Positions 19,433-28,076 of a DNA stretch of 33,511 nt are shown piece after piece (position 1 is the stretch's first letter; each line of letters starts with the position of its first letter). The stretch spans positions 1 to 33,511 of the forward strand of contig CALMIL010000121.1 in assembly GCA_937864005.1 (NCBI GenBank), given 5' to 3'. Origin of the DNA: an uncultured Burkholderiales bacterium (GTDB taxonomy: Bacteria > Pseudomonadota > Gammaproteobacteria > Burkholderiales > Burkholderiaceae_C). The notes under the pieces were generated by a model, which was not told where the DNA came from, did not search any database, and saw only the letters and a list, made by a program, of their open reading frames with translations. A program made the position numbers and the translations under genes.

Positions 19433-19797
19433 TGTTTCGCTATCGCCTGTCTGAAGCAGCGCAGGGCGATGTGCTCGAAATCCTCGCTTGGACACATGAG
19501 CGTTTCGGTGAGGTCGCCCGACTGCGCTACGAGAGCCTGATCGTCGCCGCGCTCCGCGACGTGGCAAGCCAGCCCGACAGACCGGGCAGTTTCGCGCGGC
19601 CCGAACTTGGTGCAGGTGTTCGATCTTGGCACCTGCGACTGAGCCGGGAACACACGAAACCCGGTGTGGGGGTCGTCCACCGACCACGCCACTTTCTTGT
19701 CTATCGTCTGCAGCCCGGCCTGGTCGTTGTCGGTCGGGTGTTGCACGACGCCATGGAGCTGGCACGGCACCTGGATTCCGATGCGTCTTGGGAGTAG
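19432..19797 (+). CDS. parE: ParE/RelE-superfamily toxin
   Basis: The 121-aa protein starts at the ATG overlapping the antitoxin stop. It has the ParE profile: MFRYRLSEAAQGDVLEILAW, a long first helix pair (THERFGEVARLRYESLIVAA), then RPELGAGVRSWHLRLSREHT and the strand HRPRHFLVYRLQPGLVVVGR, closing with VLHDAMELARHL, the signature 'vlH..md...hl' end of the family. ParE proteins poison DNA gyrase, whereas RelE-like members cleave mRNA; the ending and helix layout favour ParE. Length, motifs and frame are intact, so the module appears functional. It probably arrived by transfer together with the neighbouring remnants. Confidence 0.92.
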   Translation: MFRYRLSEAAQGDVLEILAWTHERFGEVARLRYESLIVAALRDVASQPDRPGSFARPELGAGVRSWHLRLSREHTKPGVGVVHRPRHFLVYRLQPGLVVVGRVLHDAMELARHLDSDASWE

Positions 19798-20215
19798 TCG
19801 CCAGAACGCGATTATCGACAGGCCCGTTCGATCGATGCAAGACGCCTTGGCGGCGCAGCGACGATGCAGACCTCCGGGAGGCCAACCATGGCACACGGCT
19901 CTTCGTGGCCGGCCGCCGGAGGTCACGAACGGCCGCTTCGTAGATGCGCGGCGCGATGAAATCCGGCTTGGGCATCGGGCAGGTTTGGAGCGACCCGATG
20001 GACGGCAATGGGTCGTGAGTAGTCATCCGAATGCGCGCGCGGAGGTCAGCATGCAGCAGCCGGCTGTCGTCCGACATGCCAGCGCGATGGACCGGAACGC
20101 GCCGTTTGCTGCCATCTCCAGGTGTGTGCTGATCACGAATCGGCATCACGAGTCGGCATCACGAGAACACCGCTCCCCTTGACATGACGCACGCACGCCG
20201 CCGAACGCGATCGCG
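19798..20215. other. Gene-free tail of the accessory patch
   Basis: No gene is supported between parE and the livF end. Minus-strand frames are open but carry no recognisable domain. The stretch contains a 13-base tandem duplication (20140-20165). Sequence of this type with mixed composition fits leftover mobile or transferred DNA, but no transposase or terminal repeat could be identified. Confidence 0.45.
20140..20165. repeat. Perfect 13-base tandem duplication
   Basis: tcggcatcacgag occurs at 20140-20152 and again at 20153-20165 with no mismatch; a partial copy (atcacga) lies just before at 20132-20138. It sits about 50 bases beyond the livF stop. It may be a slippage duplication; no function is evident. 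Confidence 0.75.
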
Positions 20216-20944
20216 CTACACCCCCAGATACGCCTGCCGCACCGCCGGGTCGTCGATCAGGTCCTTCGCCGCGCCGCTGTGGACGATGCGGCCGGTCTCG
20301 ACAACGTAGCCGCGGTCGACGCAGGACAGCGCGATCTGCACGTCCTGCTCGACGAGCAGGACGGTGACGCCGTCGTTGCGGATCGCCTCGAGCACCTCGA
20401 CGAGCTGTTCGACGATCACCGGCGCGAGGCCGAGGCTCATCTCGTCGATCATCATCAGCACCGGCGCGGCCATCAGCGCGCGCGCCATCGCGCACATCTG
20501 CTGCTCGCCGCCCGACATGCTGCCGGCGAGCTGGCGCCTGCGGTCGGCAAGCTGCGGGAACATCGCGTACATGCGCTCGAGATCGCACGCGATCGCCGCC
20601 TTGTCGGTGCGCCGGTAGCTGCCCATCAGCAGGTTGTCCTGCACCGTCATGCGGTCGAACAGCTGGCGGCCCTCGGGCACCTGCACGAGGCCGAGGCCGA
20701 ACACCTCGTCGGGCGTCATCGGCGTCAGGTCGCGGCCGTCGAACGAGATCGCGCCGCTGCATGGCAGCAGGCGTGACAGCACGCGCAGCAGCGTCGTCTT
20801 GCCGGCGCCGTTACTGCCGATCAGCGCGACCATCTCGGCGCGGTGCACCTCGAGCGAGACGTCGTGCAGCACCGGCAGCGCGCCATAGCCGGCGCAAAGC
20901 TTCTCGACCTTCAGCAGTGGGCGGCTGCCTTCGGGGCTCGTCAT
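20216..20944 (-). CDS. livF: LIV-type ABC transporter ATP-binding protein LivF
   Basis: The 242-aa ATPase powers a high-affinity amino acid or amide importer. Walker A is GSNGAGKTT (about residue 41), the signature is SMSGGEQQMCAMARAL (about 138), and Walker B is VLMMIDEMSLGLAP with Met in place of the more usual Pro after Asp-Glu, a variation known in LivF proteins. VPEGRQLFDRMTVQDNL is diagnostic of LivF. Its ATG at 20944 overlaps the livG stop (ATGA). It is the last gene of the transporter run. Substrate is not defined by this subunit. Confidence 0.95.
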   Translation of the reverse strand: MTSPEGSRPLLKVEKLCAGYGALPVLHDVSLEVHRAEMVALIGSNGAGKTTLLRVLSRLLPCSGAISFDGRDLTPMTPDEVFGLGLVQVPEGRQLFDRMTVQDNLLMGSYRRTDKAAIACDLERMYAMFPQLADRRRQLAGSMSGGEQQMCAMARALMAAPVLMMIDEMSLGLAPVIVEQLVEVLEAIRNDGVTVLLVEQDVQIALSCVDRGYVVETGRIVHSGAAKDLIDDPAVRQAYLGV

Positions 20945-21675
20945 TTGCGCTGCCTGCCGAGGTAGGCCTGCACCACGGTCGGGTCGGCCAGCACGGCGTC
21001 GGGCGTGCCGTCGGCGATCTTCTCGCCGTGGTGCAGCACGAGCAGGCGGTCCGAGAGGCTCTTGATCGCCTTGATGACGTGCTCGATGACGAGGATCGCG
21101 ATGCCCTCGTCGCGCAGCTTGCGGATGATCGCGATCACCTCGTCGATCTCGACATGGTTGAGCCCGGCCATCACCTCGTCGCACAGCAGCACCCTGGGCT
21201 GCATCGCAAGCGCCTTCGCAAGCTCCAGGCGCTTGCGTCCCGGGCCACCGAGCTCGTCGGCGCGCCGCGCGGCAAGCGCGCCCAGGCCGACGAAGTCGAG
21301 GCAGCGACGCGCCTGCTCGCGCGCGATGCGCAGCTGCGAGCCGCCGCGCCCGAAGAGGGCGCCGACGGCGACGTTGTCCTGCACCGAAAGGCCCGGGAAC
21401 GGCCGCATGATCTGGAAGGTGCGGCCGATGCCGAGCCGCGCGCGGCGAAACGCCGGCAGCGCGGTGATCGCCTTGCCGTGGAACAGCACCTCGCCCTCGC
21501 TCGGCTCGAGCGTGCCGCTGACGAGGCTGACGAGCGTCGTCTTGCCGGCGCCGTTCGGGCCGATCAGGCCGAGAATCTCGCCCGGCGCGAGCGTGAAGCT
21601 CACGTCGTTGACGGCGATCAGACCGCCGAAGCGCCGCGTCGCGCGCTTCACCTCGAGCAGCGGGGCGGCCGTCAT
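20941..21675 (-). CDS. livG: LIV-type ABC transporter ATP-binding protein LivG
   Basis: The 244-aa ATPase partners LivF. Walker A is GPNGAGKTT (about 38-46), followed by the LivG-specific GIGRTFQIMRPFPGLSVQDN (about 82-101). The ABC signature is unusual: ELGGPGRKRLELAKAL replaces the common LSGGQ-type text, and Walker B reads VLLCDEVMAGLN. That pattern occurs in a LivG-like subfamily, so it is not evidence of damage. The catalytic His region is IEHVIKAI. Its start overlaps the livM stop by four bases. Confidence 0.95.
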   Translation of the reverse strand: MTAAPLLEVKRATRRFGGLIAVNDVSFTLAPGEILGLIGPNGAGKTTLVSLVSGTLEPSEGEVLFHGKAITALPAFRRARLGIGRTFQIMRPFPGLSVQDNVAVGALFGRGGSQLRIAREQARRCLDFVGLGALAARRADELGGPGRKRLELAKALAMQPRVLLCDEVMAGLNHVEIDEVIAIIRKLRDEGIAILVIEHVIKAIKSLSDRLLVLHHGEKIADGTPDAVLADPTVVQAYLGRQRK

Positions 21676-22619
21676 ATCCGGTTCGCCCGAATGTTCTCGG
21701 CGAAGTAGTGCCAGCCGGCGCGGCGGATGCGGCGCAGCATGTCAGCGAGCCCGCGCGGCATCAGCACGACGGCGGCGACGATGACGATGCCGAAGAAGAG
21801 GCCCGCGATGCTCGTCACCTCGCTCGCGAGCAGCTCGGAGATCGCCGCGAGCGACAGCGCGCCGAAGACCGGGCCGAGCACCGTGCCGGCGCCGCCGAAC
21901 ACCGCCATGATGATCATCTTCACGTTCAGGCTGATGTCGAACGCGCTCTCCGGATCGAGGAAGGTGATCCAGTAGGCGTGGATGCCGCCGGCCAGCGCGC
22001 TGAACAAGCCCGACAGCGCGAACGCGAGCACCTTGTAGAGCGTCGTGTTGACGCCCATCACCGCGGCGCCTTCCTCGTCCTCGCGGATCGCGATCAGGCC
22101 GAAGCCGAAGCGGCTGCGCGTGAGCCAGAAGATCGACGCCGTCGTGACTGTCAGCAGCGCGAGCGCGAGCAGATAGAAGAGCCGGTCGTCGTTCAGCGGC
22201 GGCAGCACGAGACCGATGTTCTGGCCGGCAAGCGGGATGTTGGAGACGATCGCCGTCATCACCTGCGACAGCGCGAGCGTCGCGATCGCGAAGTAGTGGC
22301 CCTTCAGGCGCAGCACCGGGATGCCGAGCAGCACGGCGAAGACGACCGCGAGCAGCGCGCCGAACGCGAGGCCGGCGCCGAACGGCAGGTGCCACTGCAC
22401 CATCGCGATCGCGACGCCGTAGGCGCCCAGGCCGTAGAAGACCGAGTTGCCGAACGACGGATAGCCGGTGTAGCCGCCGATGATGTTCCAGCCCTGCGCC
22501 AGCACCGCCAGCAGCAGCGCGCTGATGCCGAACTGGATCATCACGTCCGAGCCGTACCACGGAAGCAGCACAAGCCCCGCGAACACCGCGCTGCCGAGCG
22601 CGATGCGCCAGTGCTTCAT
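21672..22619 (-). CDS. livM: LIV-type ABC transporter permease LivM
   Basis: The 315-aa inner-membrane permease has about eight to ten hydrophobic segments. It shows the LivM hallmarks GWNIIGGYTGYPSFGNSVFY (about 43-62), LRLKGHYFAIATLALSQVM (about 103-121) and the cytoplasmic EAA-like loop SRFGFGLIAIREDEEGAAVM (about 169-188). It forms the membrane channel with LivH. The ATG at 22619 overlaps the livH stop by four bases. The frame extends far upstream across livH as a shadow, so the internal ATG was chosen. Confidence 0.95.
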   Translation of the reverse strand: MKHWRIALGSAVFAGLVLLPWYGSDVMIQFGISALLLAVLAQGWNIIGGYTGYPSFGNSVFYGLGAYGVAIAMVQWHLPFGAGLAFGALLAVVFAVLLGIPVLRLKGHYFAIATLALSQVMTAIVSNIPLAGQNIGLVLPPLNDDRLFYLLALALLTVTTASIFWLTRSRFGFGLIAIREDEEGAAVMGVNTTLYKVLAFALSGLFSALAGGIHAYWITFLDPESAFDISLNVKMIIMAVFGGAGTVLGPVFGALSLAAISELLASEVTSIAGLFFGIVIVAAVVLMPRGLADMLRRIRRAGWHYFAENIRANRI

Positions 22620-23479
22620 GCCGCCTTCCCGAGCAGCCCGGTCGGCCGCACGACGAGCACGAGGACGAGGATGCCGAAGCTCGCGACGTCGGCGTAGGTC
22701 GGGCCGATGTAGAGCGTCGTCAGCGATTCGACGATGCCGAGGAAGAGCCCGCCGACGAGGACGCCGAGCGGGTTGTCGAGCCCGCCGATGATCGCGATCG
22801 CGAACGACTTGGCGGTCAGCGCGGCGCCGATGTAGGGGTTGAGCTGCGACACCGTTGCATAGAGGCCCCCCGCCGCACCGGCCAGCGCGATGCCGATCCC
22901 GAACGTCGTCGCGTACAGATGGCGCGGCTCGACGCCATAGAGCCGCGACGCGACGAGGTTTTGCGCCGTCGCCCGGATCGCGCGGCCGAGCCGGGTGTGC
23001 AGCAGGAAGAGCCACATGCCGACGGTGAGCCCGACGGCCATGCCGAACGCCGCCATCCACACCACCGGCAGCACGACCGGCCCCCACTGCCAGTGGGTGC
23101 CGGCGTAGGCCGGGTTGATGGCGCGAAAGTCGGCCGAGAACGCGAGCTGCGCCAGATACGTCAGCAGCACCTCGAGGCCGAAGGTGACCAGCAGCGTGTT
23201 GAACATCGGCGCGCGCACGATCAGATTCAGCACGCCGCGCTGCGTCGCGTAGCCGAGCGCGTACATCGCGGCGGCGGTGATCGGCAGGCCCGCGAACGGG
23301 TCGATCCGCAGGTAGGTGTAGAGATGCCACGACACATAGCCGCCGACCATGATGAACGCGCCGTGCGCCAGGTTGACGATGTTGAGCACGCCCCAGACGA
23401 GCGCGAGCCCGAGCGCCATCACGGCATACAGCCCGCCCAGCAGGACGCCGTTGACGAGAACCTGTGCGAGCAGATCCAC
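22616..23479 (-). CDS. livH: LIV-type ABC transporter permease LivH
   Basis: The 287-aa permease begins MDLLAQVLVNGVLLGGLYAV. It contains the LivH signature LGLALVWGVLNIVNLAHGAF (about 23-42), the coupling loop TRLGRAIRATAQNLVASRLY (about 162-181) and AIAIIGGLDNPLGVLVGGL (about 227-245), with about eight membrane segments. It pairs with LivM to form the pore for a periplasmic-binding-protein-dependent importer. It starts 30 bases after the end of the substrate-binding protein gene, so it belongs to the same transcript. Confidence 0.95.
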   Translation of the reverse strand: MDLLAQVLVNGVLLGGLYAVMALGLALVWGVLNIVNLAHGAFIMVGGYVSWHLYTYLRIDPFAGLPITAAAMYALGYATQRGVLNLIVRAPMFNTLLVTFGLEVLLTYLAQLAFSADFRAINPAYAGTHWQWGPVVLPVVWMAAFGMAVGLTVGMWLFLLHTRLGRAIRATAQNLVASRLYGVEPRHLYATTFGIGIALAGAAGGLYATVSQLNPYIGAALTAKSFAIAIIGGLDNPLGVLVGGLFLGIVESLTTLYIGPTYADVASFGILVLVLVVRPTGLLGKAA

Positions 23480-23509
23480 GCGGCGGCTATGCGGTGTTGC
23501 GTGCGCCTG

Positions 23510-24739
23510 CTACATGTGCCGCGCGTCCCACGCCGGCATCGGATACTGCGGCTGGCCGACGCGGCCCTTGGCGTTGTAGATCTCGACGACCTTGCCGTCT
23601 TGCACCTGGATCACGATCTGCGGCAGGTCGATCTGGCCGTTGGCGCCGAACTTGATCGGGCCGTACAGGCTCTCGAAGTTCGATGCCGCGAGCGCGTCGC
23701 GCACCTTCTTCGGGTCGAGGCTGCCGGCCTTCTCGATCGCCTGCACGATAGCCTCGACATCGGAGGCGCCCGACGCGGCGTGGTAGTCGGGGTCGTAGCC
23801 GTACTTCGCCTTGTACGCGGCGGCGAACTGCGCGGCGTCGCCAAACCAGCGGTCCTTCAGCGCCGGACCCGGCAGCCAGGCGGTCATGCCGTAGGCGTAG
23901 TCGGCGTCCTTGCCGAGCGCCTTGCGAAAGTCCGCGCTCGGCACGCCGACGGTGAACGCATAGAGCTTGGGCGCCACGGCCAGGCTCTTGGCCTCGCGCA
24001 CGAAGTTGAGGATCTCGGTCTCGTGCCCCGCGACGAGGACGACGTCGACGTTGCGCGCCTTGATCTGCGACAGCAGCGAGCTGAAGTCGCTCGTGTTGCT
24101 GCTGTAGCGCTCGTCCATCACGATGTCGAAGCCGGCGGCCTTCAGCATCGGCCGCGTGCCTTCGGCGACCGAGACGTCGAACGAATCGTCGGCATAGAGC
24201 AGCGCGACGGTCTTCGGCGCCGGCTCGAGCGTGCGCATCATGTCGATCGTGCTGCCGAAGTAGTTGCTCGCCGGGGCGAGCGTGCCGAAGATGTACTTGA
24301 AGTTGCGCGCGAAGATCTGGTCGGATGCGCCGCCGCCCTGCACCATCGGCACCTGGTACTTCTCGGATACCGCCGAGTCGGCGATCGCGAAGTTGCTCGC
24401 GAACGGGCCGAGCAGGAAGTTGGCCTTGTCCTGCGTGACGAGCTGGGTGTACTGGCGAACGCTCAGGTTGACGTCGGACTGGTTGTCGTAGAGCTTCAAC
24501 GCGAGCTGGTGCTTGACGCCGTTCACCGACACGCCGCCCGCCGCGTTGATCTTGTCGATCGCGAACTGGTAGGCGTCGCGGTAGTAGCGCCCGGTATTGG
24601 CCAGCGGCCCGGTGAGCTGCACCGAGGCGCCGAGCACGATGTCGGGCGCGGCGACGGCCGCCGCCGGGCCGAGAGCCAGCGCGCTGGCGAGACCGGCGGC
24701 CAGCAGGCCGCCGACGAAGGTCGAACGTTTGATCGACAT
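23510..24739 (-). CDS. Periplasmic substrate-binding protein of LIV-type ABC transporter
   Basis: The 409-aa protein has a signal peptide ([20 protein letters not shown], cleavage near AAAVAA) and a type I periplasmic-binding fold (Peripla_BP_6): [20 protein letters not shown] (about 35-54), [20 protein letters not shown] (about 113-132) and [20 protein letters not shown] near 326-345. It captures the ligand for LivHMGF. The ligand cannot be read from sequence: the family covers branched-chain amino acids, amides, urea and aromatic acids. ggag precedes the ATG. The neighbouring oxidoreductase and AhpD-like genes hint at an organic substrate being taken up and oxidised. Confidence 0.93.
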   Translation of the reverse strand: MSIKRSTFVGGLLAAGLASALALGPAAAVAAPDIVLGASVQLTGPLANTGRYYRDAYQFAIDKINAAGGVSVNGVKHQLALKLYDNQSDVNLSVRQYTQLVTQDKANFLLGPFASNFAIADSAVSEKYQVPMVQGGGASDQIFARNFKYIFGTLAPASNYFGSTIDMMRTLEPAPKTVALLYADDSFDVSVAEGTRPMLKAAGFDIVMDERYSSNTSDFSSLLSQIKARNVDVVLVAGHETEILNFVREAKSLAVAPKLYAFTVGVPSADFRKALGKDADYAYGMTAWLPGPALKDRWFGDAAQFAAAYKAKYGYDPDYHAASGASDVEAIVQAIEKAGSLDPKKVRDALAASNFESLYGPIKFGANGQIDLPQIVIQVQDGKVVEIYNAKGRVGQPQYPMPAWDARHM

Positions 24740-24802
24740 GATGTGACTCCGGTTGCCGGCTCAGGCATTGCGCGCCCGAATCGGTTGACTCACTGCAATG
24801 GG

Positions 24803-25195
24803 CTACCTCCCCGTCTCCCGGCCCTTCGCGCCGTCGAGCAGCAGGCCGCGCAACACGACGGCGTCGTTGTGCTCTTCGTCGTGCGCCGAATAGACGAGCG
24901 TCACCCGGCCCTTGCGTGCAAGCTCGCGCAGTTGCTCGAAAGCCTGCGCGTTGGCACGCACCTCCGACGTGTATTTCTCCTGGAACTCGGCCCAAAGCGC
25001 CGGGTCGTGGCCGAACCACTTGCGCAGTTCGGTGCTCGGCGCGATCTCCTTCAACCACAGGTCGACCGCCGCCTCGTCCTTGCTCACGCCGCGCGGCCAG
25101 AGCCGATCGATCAGCACCCGCGTGCCGTCGTCGCCGGCGGCGGGTTCGTAGGCCCGCTTGAGCCGCACGTTGGCGGCCGGGATGCGCGTGCTCAT
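24803..25195 (-). CDS. YeaO-type DUF488 family protein
   Basis: The 130-aa protein has the YeaO pattern: VRLKRAYEPAAGDDGTRVLI then DRLWPRGVSKDEAAVDLWLK (about 31-50), IAPSTELRKWFGHDPALWAE, and VTLVYSAHDEEHNDAVVL near residues 98-115. The biochemical role is unknown; the conserved DRLWPRG and YSA..E.HN blocks suggest a ligand pocket. It is a different branch from the DUF488 protein at 6792-7352. It lies 12 bases after the AhpD-like gene and 63 bases before the binding-protein gene in the same run. Confidence 0.9.
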   Translation of the reverse strand: MSTRIPAANVRLKRAYEPAAGDDGTRVLIDRLWPRGVSKDEAAVDLWLKEIAPSTELRKWFGHDPALWAEFQEKYTSEVRANAQAFEQLRELARKGRVTLVYSAHDEEHNDAVVLRGLLLDGAKGRETGR

Positions 25196-25207
25196 GATCG
25201 TTCCCCT

Positions 25208-25558
25208 TCAGCCGGCGGCCTTCTTCGCCTCGACCTGGTTCATCGTGTCGAGCGCGAGGTTCGAATGCGCGTAGGCCGCGCCGGCGCGCATCTCGGCGGC
25301 GACCCAGATCGCCTCCATCACCTCCTGCTGCGTCGCGCCGCGGCGCAGCGCGCTCGCGGTGTGGCCGCGGATGCAGTACGGGCACTGCGTCGTGTGGGCG
25401 ACGGCGATCGCGATCAGATCCTTCGTCTTCGCCGACAGCGCGCCGTCGGCGAACACCGCGTTGCTGAACGCCTTGAACGCCGCCGCCGGTTCGGGCGCGA
25501 GCGCGGTGCGCTGGCGGTGCAGTTCGATCGACGCTTCAGGGTACATGTGCTTGTCCAT
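25208..25558 (-). CDS. Carboxymuconolactone decarboxylase/AhpD-like protein
   Basis: The 116-aa protein belongs to the CMD/AhpD fold. The redox motif CPYCIRGH (Cys59, Cys62, His66) is preceded by SAKTKDLIAIAVAHTTQ and followed by TASALRRGATQQEVMEAIWV. With the CxxC-x3-H proton-relay arrangement it is more likely a thiol peroxidase/reductase partner than a true decarboxylase. The ATG at 25558 gives MDKHMYPEASIELHRQRTAL; the upstream frame to 25678 overlaps the oxidoreductase gene. Located between the Rieske-FAD oxidoreductase and the YeaO-type gene, it may receive electrons from the former (inference). Confidence 0.92.
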   Translation of the reverse strand: MDKHMYPEASIELHRQRTALAPEPAAAFKAFSNAVFADGALSAKTKDLIAIAVAHTTQCPYCIRGHTASALRRGATQQEVMEAIWVAAEMRAGAAYAHSNLALDTMNQVEAKKAAG

Positions 25559-25595
25559 GGTTCTGTCCTTGTTTGGTTCGTTGGCAAGGCAGGCG

Positions 25596-27134
25596 TCAGC
25601 CTGCGGCGGCGATCGCGCGTTCGAACCCGACCTCGCTGCGCAGCCCGTCGAGATCGCGCCCGACGACGGCGACGGCAAGCGTCTTGCCGTCGCGCAGGTA
25701 GCTCAACTTGCAGTTGCGCTCGGCGAGCGAGCCTTCGATCTCGACGCGGTCGAAGCGTTCGGCGTGGCCGACGTAGCCGAGCACGAAGTCGTACTGCTCG
25801 GTCCAGAAGAACGGCACGTGGTCGAATGGCTCCTGCCGGCCGAGCATGTTGCGCGCCGCGACCTGCCCCGATCGCTCGGCGACGACCCAGTGCTCGACGC
25901 GGATCGGCTCGCCGCCGAGCTTGTCGGGCCAGCGCGCGATGTCGCCCGCCGCATAGATGCCGGCAACACTCGTCTGCAGATAACGATCGACGGCGACGCC
26001 GCGGTCGATCGCGAGCCCGGCGCGCTCGGCAAGTTCCAGCGCCGGATGCACGCCGACGCCGACGACGACGAGCTCGCCCTCGATCGCTTCGCCGCTCGCG
26101 AGCAGCACCGCGCGTTCGTCGATCGATGCGAGCGTCGCGCCCAGGTGGAACCGCACGCCGTGCTCCTGATGCAGCGCGAGCAGGCAGGCGCCGACCTCGG
26201 GCCCGAGCACGCGCTCCATCAGCACCGTCTCGCGGCCGACGACGTCGACCTCGATTCCGCGCGCGCGCAGCGACGCCGCGACCTCGAGGCCGATGAAGCT
26301 CGCGCCGATGACGACCGCGCGCTTCGCTTTCGCCGCCGCGGCGGCGAGCGCACGGCTGTCGGCCCAGGTGCGCAGCAGGTGGACGTGCGGCAGTTCCATG
26401 CCGGGGATGCCCAGGCGCACCGGGTCGGCGCCGGTCGCGAGCAGCAGCGCGTCGTAGGCGTGGCGCGTGCCGTCTTTCAGCGCGACTTCGCGCTTCTTCG
26501 TGTCGATGTCGGCGACGCGCGCAGCGAGCCGGATGTCGATGCGCTGCTCGCGATAGAACTCGGCGCTGCGCAGCGGTATCCAGTCGTCCTGCGCGGTGCC
26601 GGCGAGATAGCTCTTCGACAGGTTGGGCCGGTCGCACGGCAGGTCGCTGTCGGCACTGAGCAGCGTGATGCGGCCGGCATAGCCTTCGCGACGCAGCGTC
26701 TCGGCCGCCGCGTTGCCTGCCGCGCCGCCGCCGATGATGACGATCGCCTTCGGCAGGCCCGGCTTGTCCGGCAGCGGCGGCTTCACAGCGGGTGCGATCG
26801 CGTCGCCGACGTAGACCATCCCGTCGCGCAACTCGACCTTGCGGCACGCCACCGGGTTCAGCGCCGGCGCGCGCAACGCCTCGCCGGTGCGCAGGCTGAA
26901 GCAGGCGTGGTGCCAGGGGCAGCGCACCGCGTCGCCTTCGACGAGCCCTTCGGCGAGCGGGCCGCTGTAGTGGGTGCAGACGGCACCGATCGCGAACACT
27001 TCGGCTCCGCGGCGCACGACGATCGTCGGCTCGCCCTGCGCGTGGCCGAGCAGCGGCACCGACTCGGCGAGCGTCGAAAGCGCGACGCCTTTGCAGAGAT
27101 CGGGCCCGGCCAGTTCGTTGTTCGTGTCGCTCAT
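25596..27134 (-). CDS. Rieske-domain NAD(P)/FAD-dependent oxidoreductase (AIF-like)
   Basis: The 512-aa protein fuses an N-terminal Rieske [2Fe-2S] domain (Cys53, His55, Cys72, His75; CTHYSGPL and CPWHHACF) to a pyridine-nucleotide-disulfide-type flavoprotein. The FAD motif is AIVIIGGGAAGNAAAETLRR (about 130-149), the NAD(P) motif AVVIGASFIGLEVAASLRAR (about 271-290), and the FAD-ribityl block GIYAAGDIARWPD lies near 395. Architecture matches AIFM3-like and ferredoxin-reductase-type enzymes that pass electrons from NAD(P)H to Fe-S partners. It heads the minus-strand run that leads into the transporter genes. The electron acceptor is unknown; the AhpD-like protein is a candidate. Confidence 0.94.
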   Translation of the reverse strand: MSDTNNELAGPDLCKGVALSTLAESVPLLGHAQGEPTIVVRRGAEVFAIGAVCTHYSGPLAEGLVEGDAVRCPWHHACFSLRTGEALRAPALNPVACRKVELRDGMVYVGDAIAPAVKPPLPDKPGLPKAIVIIGGGAAGNAAAETLRREGYAGRITLLSADSDLPCDRPNLSKSYLAGTAQDDWIPLRSAEFYREQRIDIRLAARVADIDTKKREVALKDGTRHAYDALLLATGADPVRLGIPGMELPHVHLLRTWADSRALAAAAAKAKRAVVIGASFIGLEVAASLRARGIEVDVVGRETVLMERVLGPEVGACLLALHQEHGVRFHLGATLASIDERAVLLASGEAIEGELVVVGVGVHPALELAERAGLAIDRGVAVDRYLQTSVAGIYAAGDIARWPDKLGGEPIRVEHWVVAERSGQVAARNMLGRQEPFDHVPFFWTEQYDFVLGYVGHAERFDRVEIEGSLAERNCKLSYLRDGKTLAVAVVGRDLDGLRSEVGFERAIAAAG

Positions 27135-27266
27135 GACGACCCTCCCCGGTTGGCTGCTGCGGATCAGCCGACTCTACGCATTCGCCGCGATCCCGGCCCG
27201 CGGGCGGACGCTATCGCCCGCCTCGCGCCGCATGTATTCGCACGCCGGTTCGCGGCGTGCGGCTGT

Positions 27267-27914
27267 TCAGTGCAGCGATGCGAGCTTGACGCCGCTGACC
27301 TTCAACGCCTGCGCGACGTCGTACATCGCCTGGTTCAGGATCTTGTGCGTGTTCAAGTCGGCCGCGTGGCCCGGGCCGGCGTCGATGTCCATCATCACCT
27401 GGTTGTGGATGGCGTGCGACAAGGCCTTGTCGAAGAGGTAGCCCGACCACCATGTGCCGTCGGCCGTCGTGCCGGCCGCAACCAGCGTCTGCGCGAGCTT
27501 GACGCCCTTCAGGTCGGACGGCGCCGGCGGCAGCTTGACGCCGGCTTCGGTCGCGCGCTTCAGGCCGTCCTTGACGGCGAAGGTCATGCCGTTGATGAAG
27601 CCCGTCACGTTCTGCTCGCCGTACTGCGCGTTGAGCTTCGCGACCTCGGCGTTGACCGTTTTCTCGCCGAGCATCGACACGAGCGCCGTGGCAAAGCTGA
27701 AGTTTTCCGGCCCGCCGCCCGCTGCCACGAGCGCAGCCGTGACCTCGAGCGCGGGCGCGCCGCTGTAGATCGGCCCGCCGAACCAGTTCGATCCGGCCTG
27801 ATTCTTCTGCGCCATCTGCGCCGCTGTCGGCGCATCCGCCGCCCATGCGACACCGCCGAACGCGACACCGCCCATCGCCAATGCGATCGCCAACAGATTC
27901 ATGTGCTTGTTCAT
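27267..27914 (-). CDS. Secreted protein of unknown function
   Basis: The 215-aa product has a signal peptide (MNKHMNLLAIALAMGGVAFG, cleavage near AWAADA) and no cysteine in the mature part. The body is mostly helical, with SNWFGGPIYSGAPALEVTAA (about 42-61), FSFATALVSMLGEKTVNAEV and TTADGTWWSGYLFDKALSHA (about 148-167), then HNQVMMDIDAGPGHAADLNT near 169-188. His, Asp and Trp clusters suggest a ligand or metal site, but I recognise no family. gaggag lies upstream of the ATG. It is 132 bases upstream of the Rieske-FAD gene on the same strand and divergent from fsr. Confidence 0.8.
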   Translation of the reverse strand: MNKHMNLLAIALAMGGVAFGGVAWAADAPTAAQMAQKNQAGSNWFGGPIYSGAPALEVTAALVAAGGGPENFSFATALVSMLGEKTVNAEVAKLNAQYGEQNVTGFINGMTFAVKDGLKRATEAGVKLPPAPSDLKGVKLAQTLVAAGTTADGTWWSGYLFDKALSHAIHNQVMMDIDAGPGHAADLNTHKILNQAMYDVAQALKVSGVKLASLH

Positions 27915-28076
27915 CGTCGACTCCTCGCTATCCGAGTTGCATCTGCCCGGCGAGGGCCCCCTCGCCGTACCCGTAGTGGAGCGCTTCGCGGCGCACGTGT
28001 CTGTCCGTTGCCGTACAGACGCGCGGGGAGCGCGATCCGATCGTGTCGGGAGACGATACAAATCGCGCCGCACCGA

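Noticed and set aside
18290..20215. Insertion sequence or prophage in the accessory patch
   Set aside because: No transposase, integrase or terminal inverted repeats could be read on either strand; only TA genes and short repeats are supported.
25359..28076. Long plus-strand frame preceding the Fsr gene
   Set aside because: Antisense to the AhpD-like, Rieske-FAD and secreted-protein genes; only the part from 28077 shows transporter sequence.
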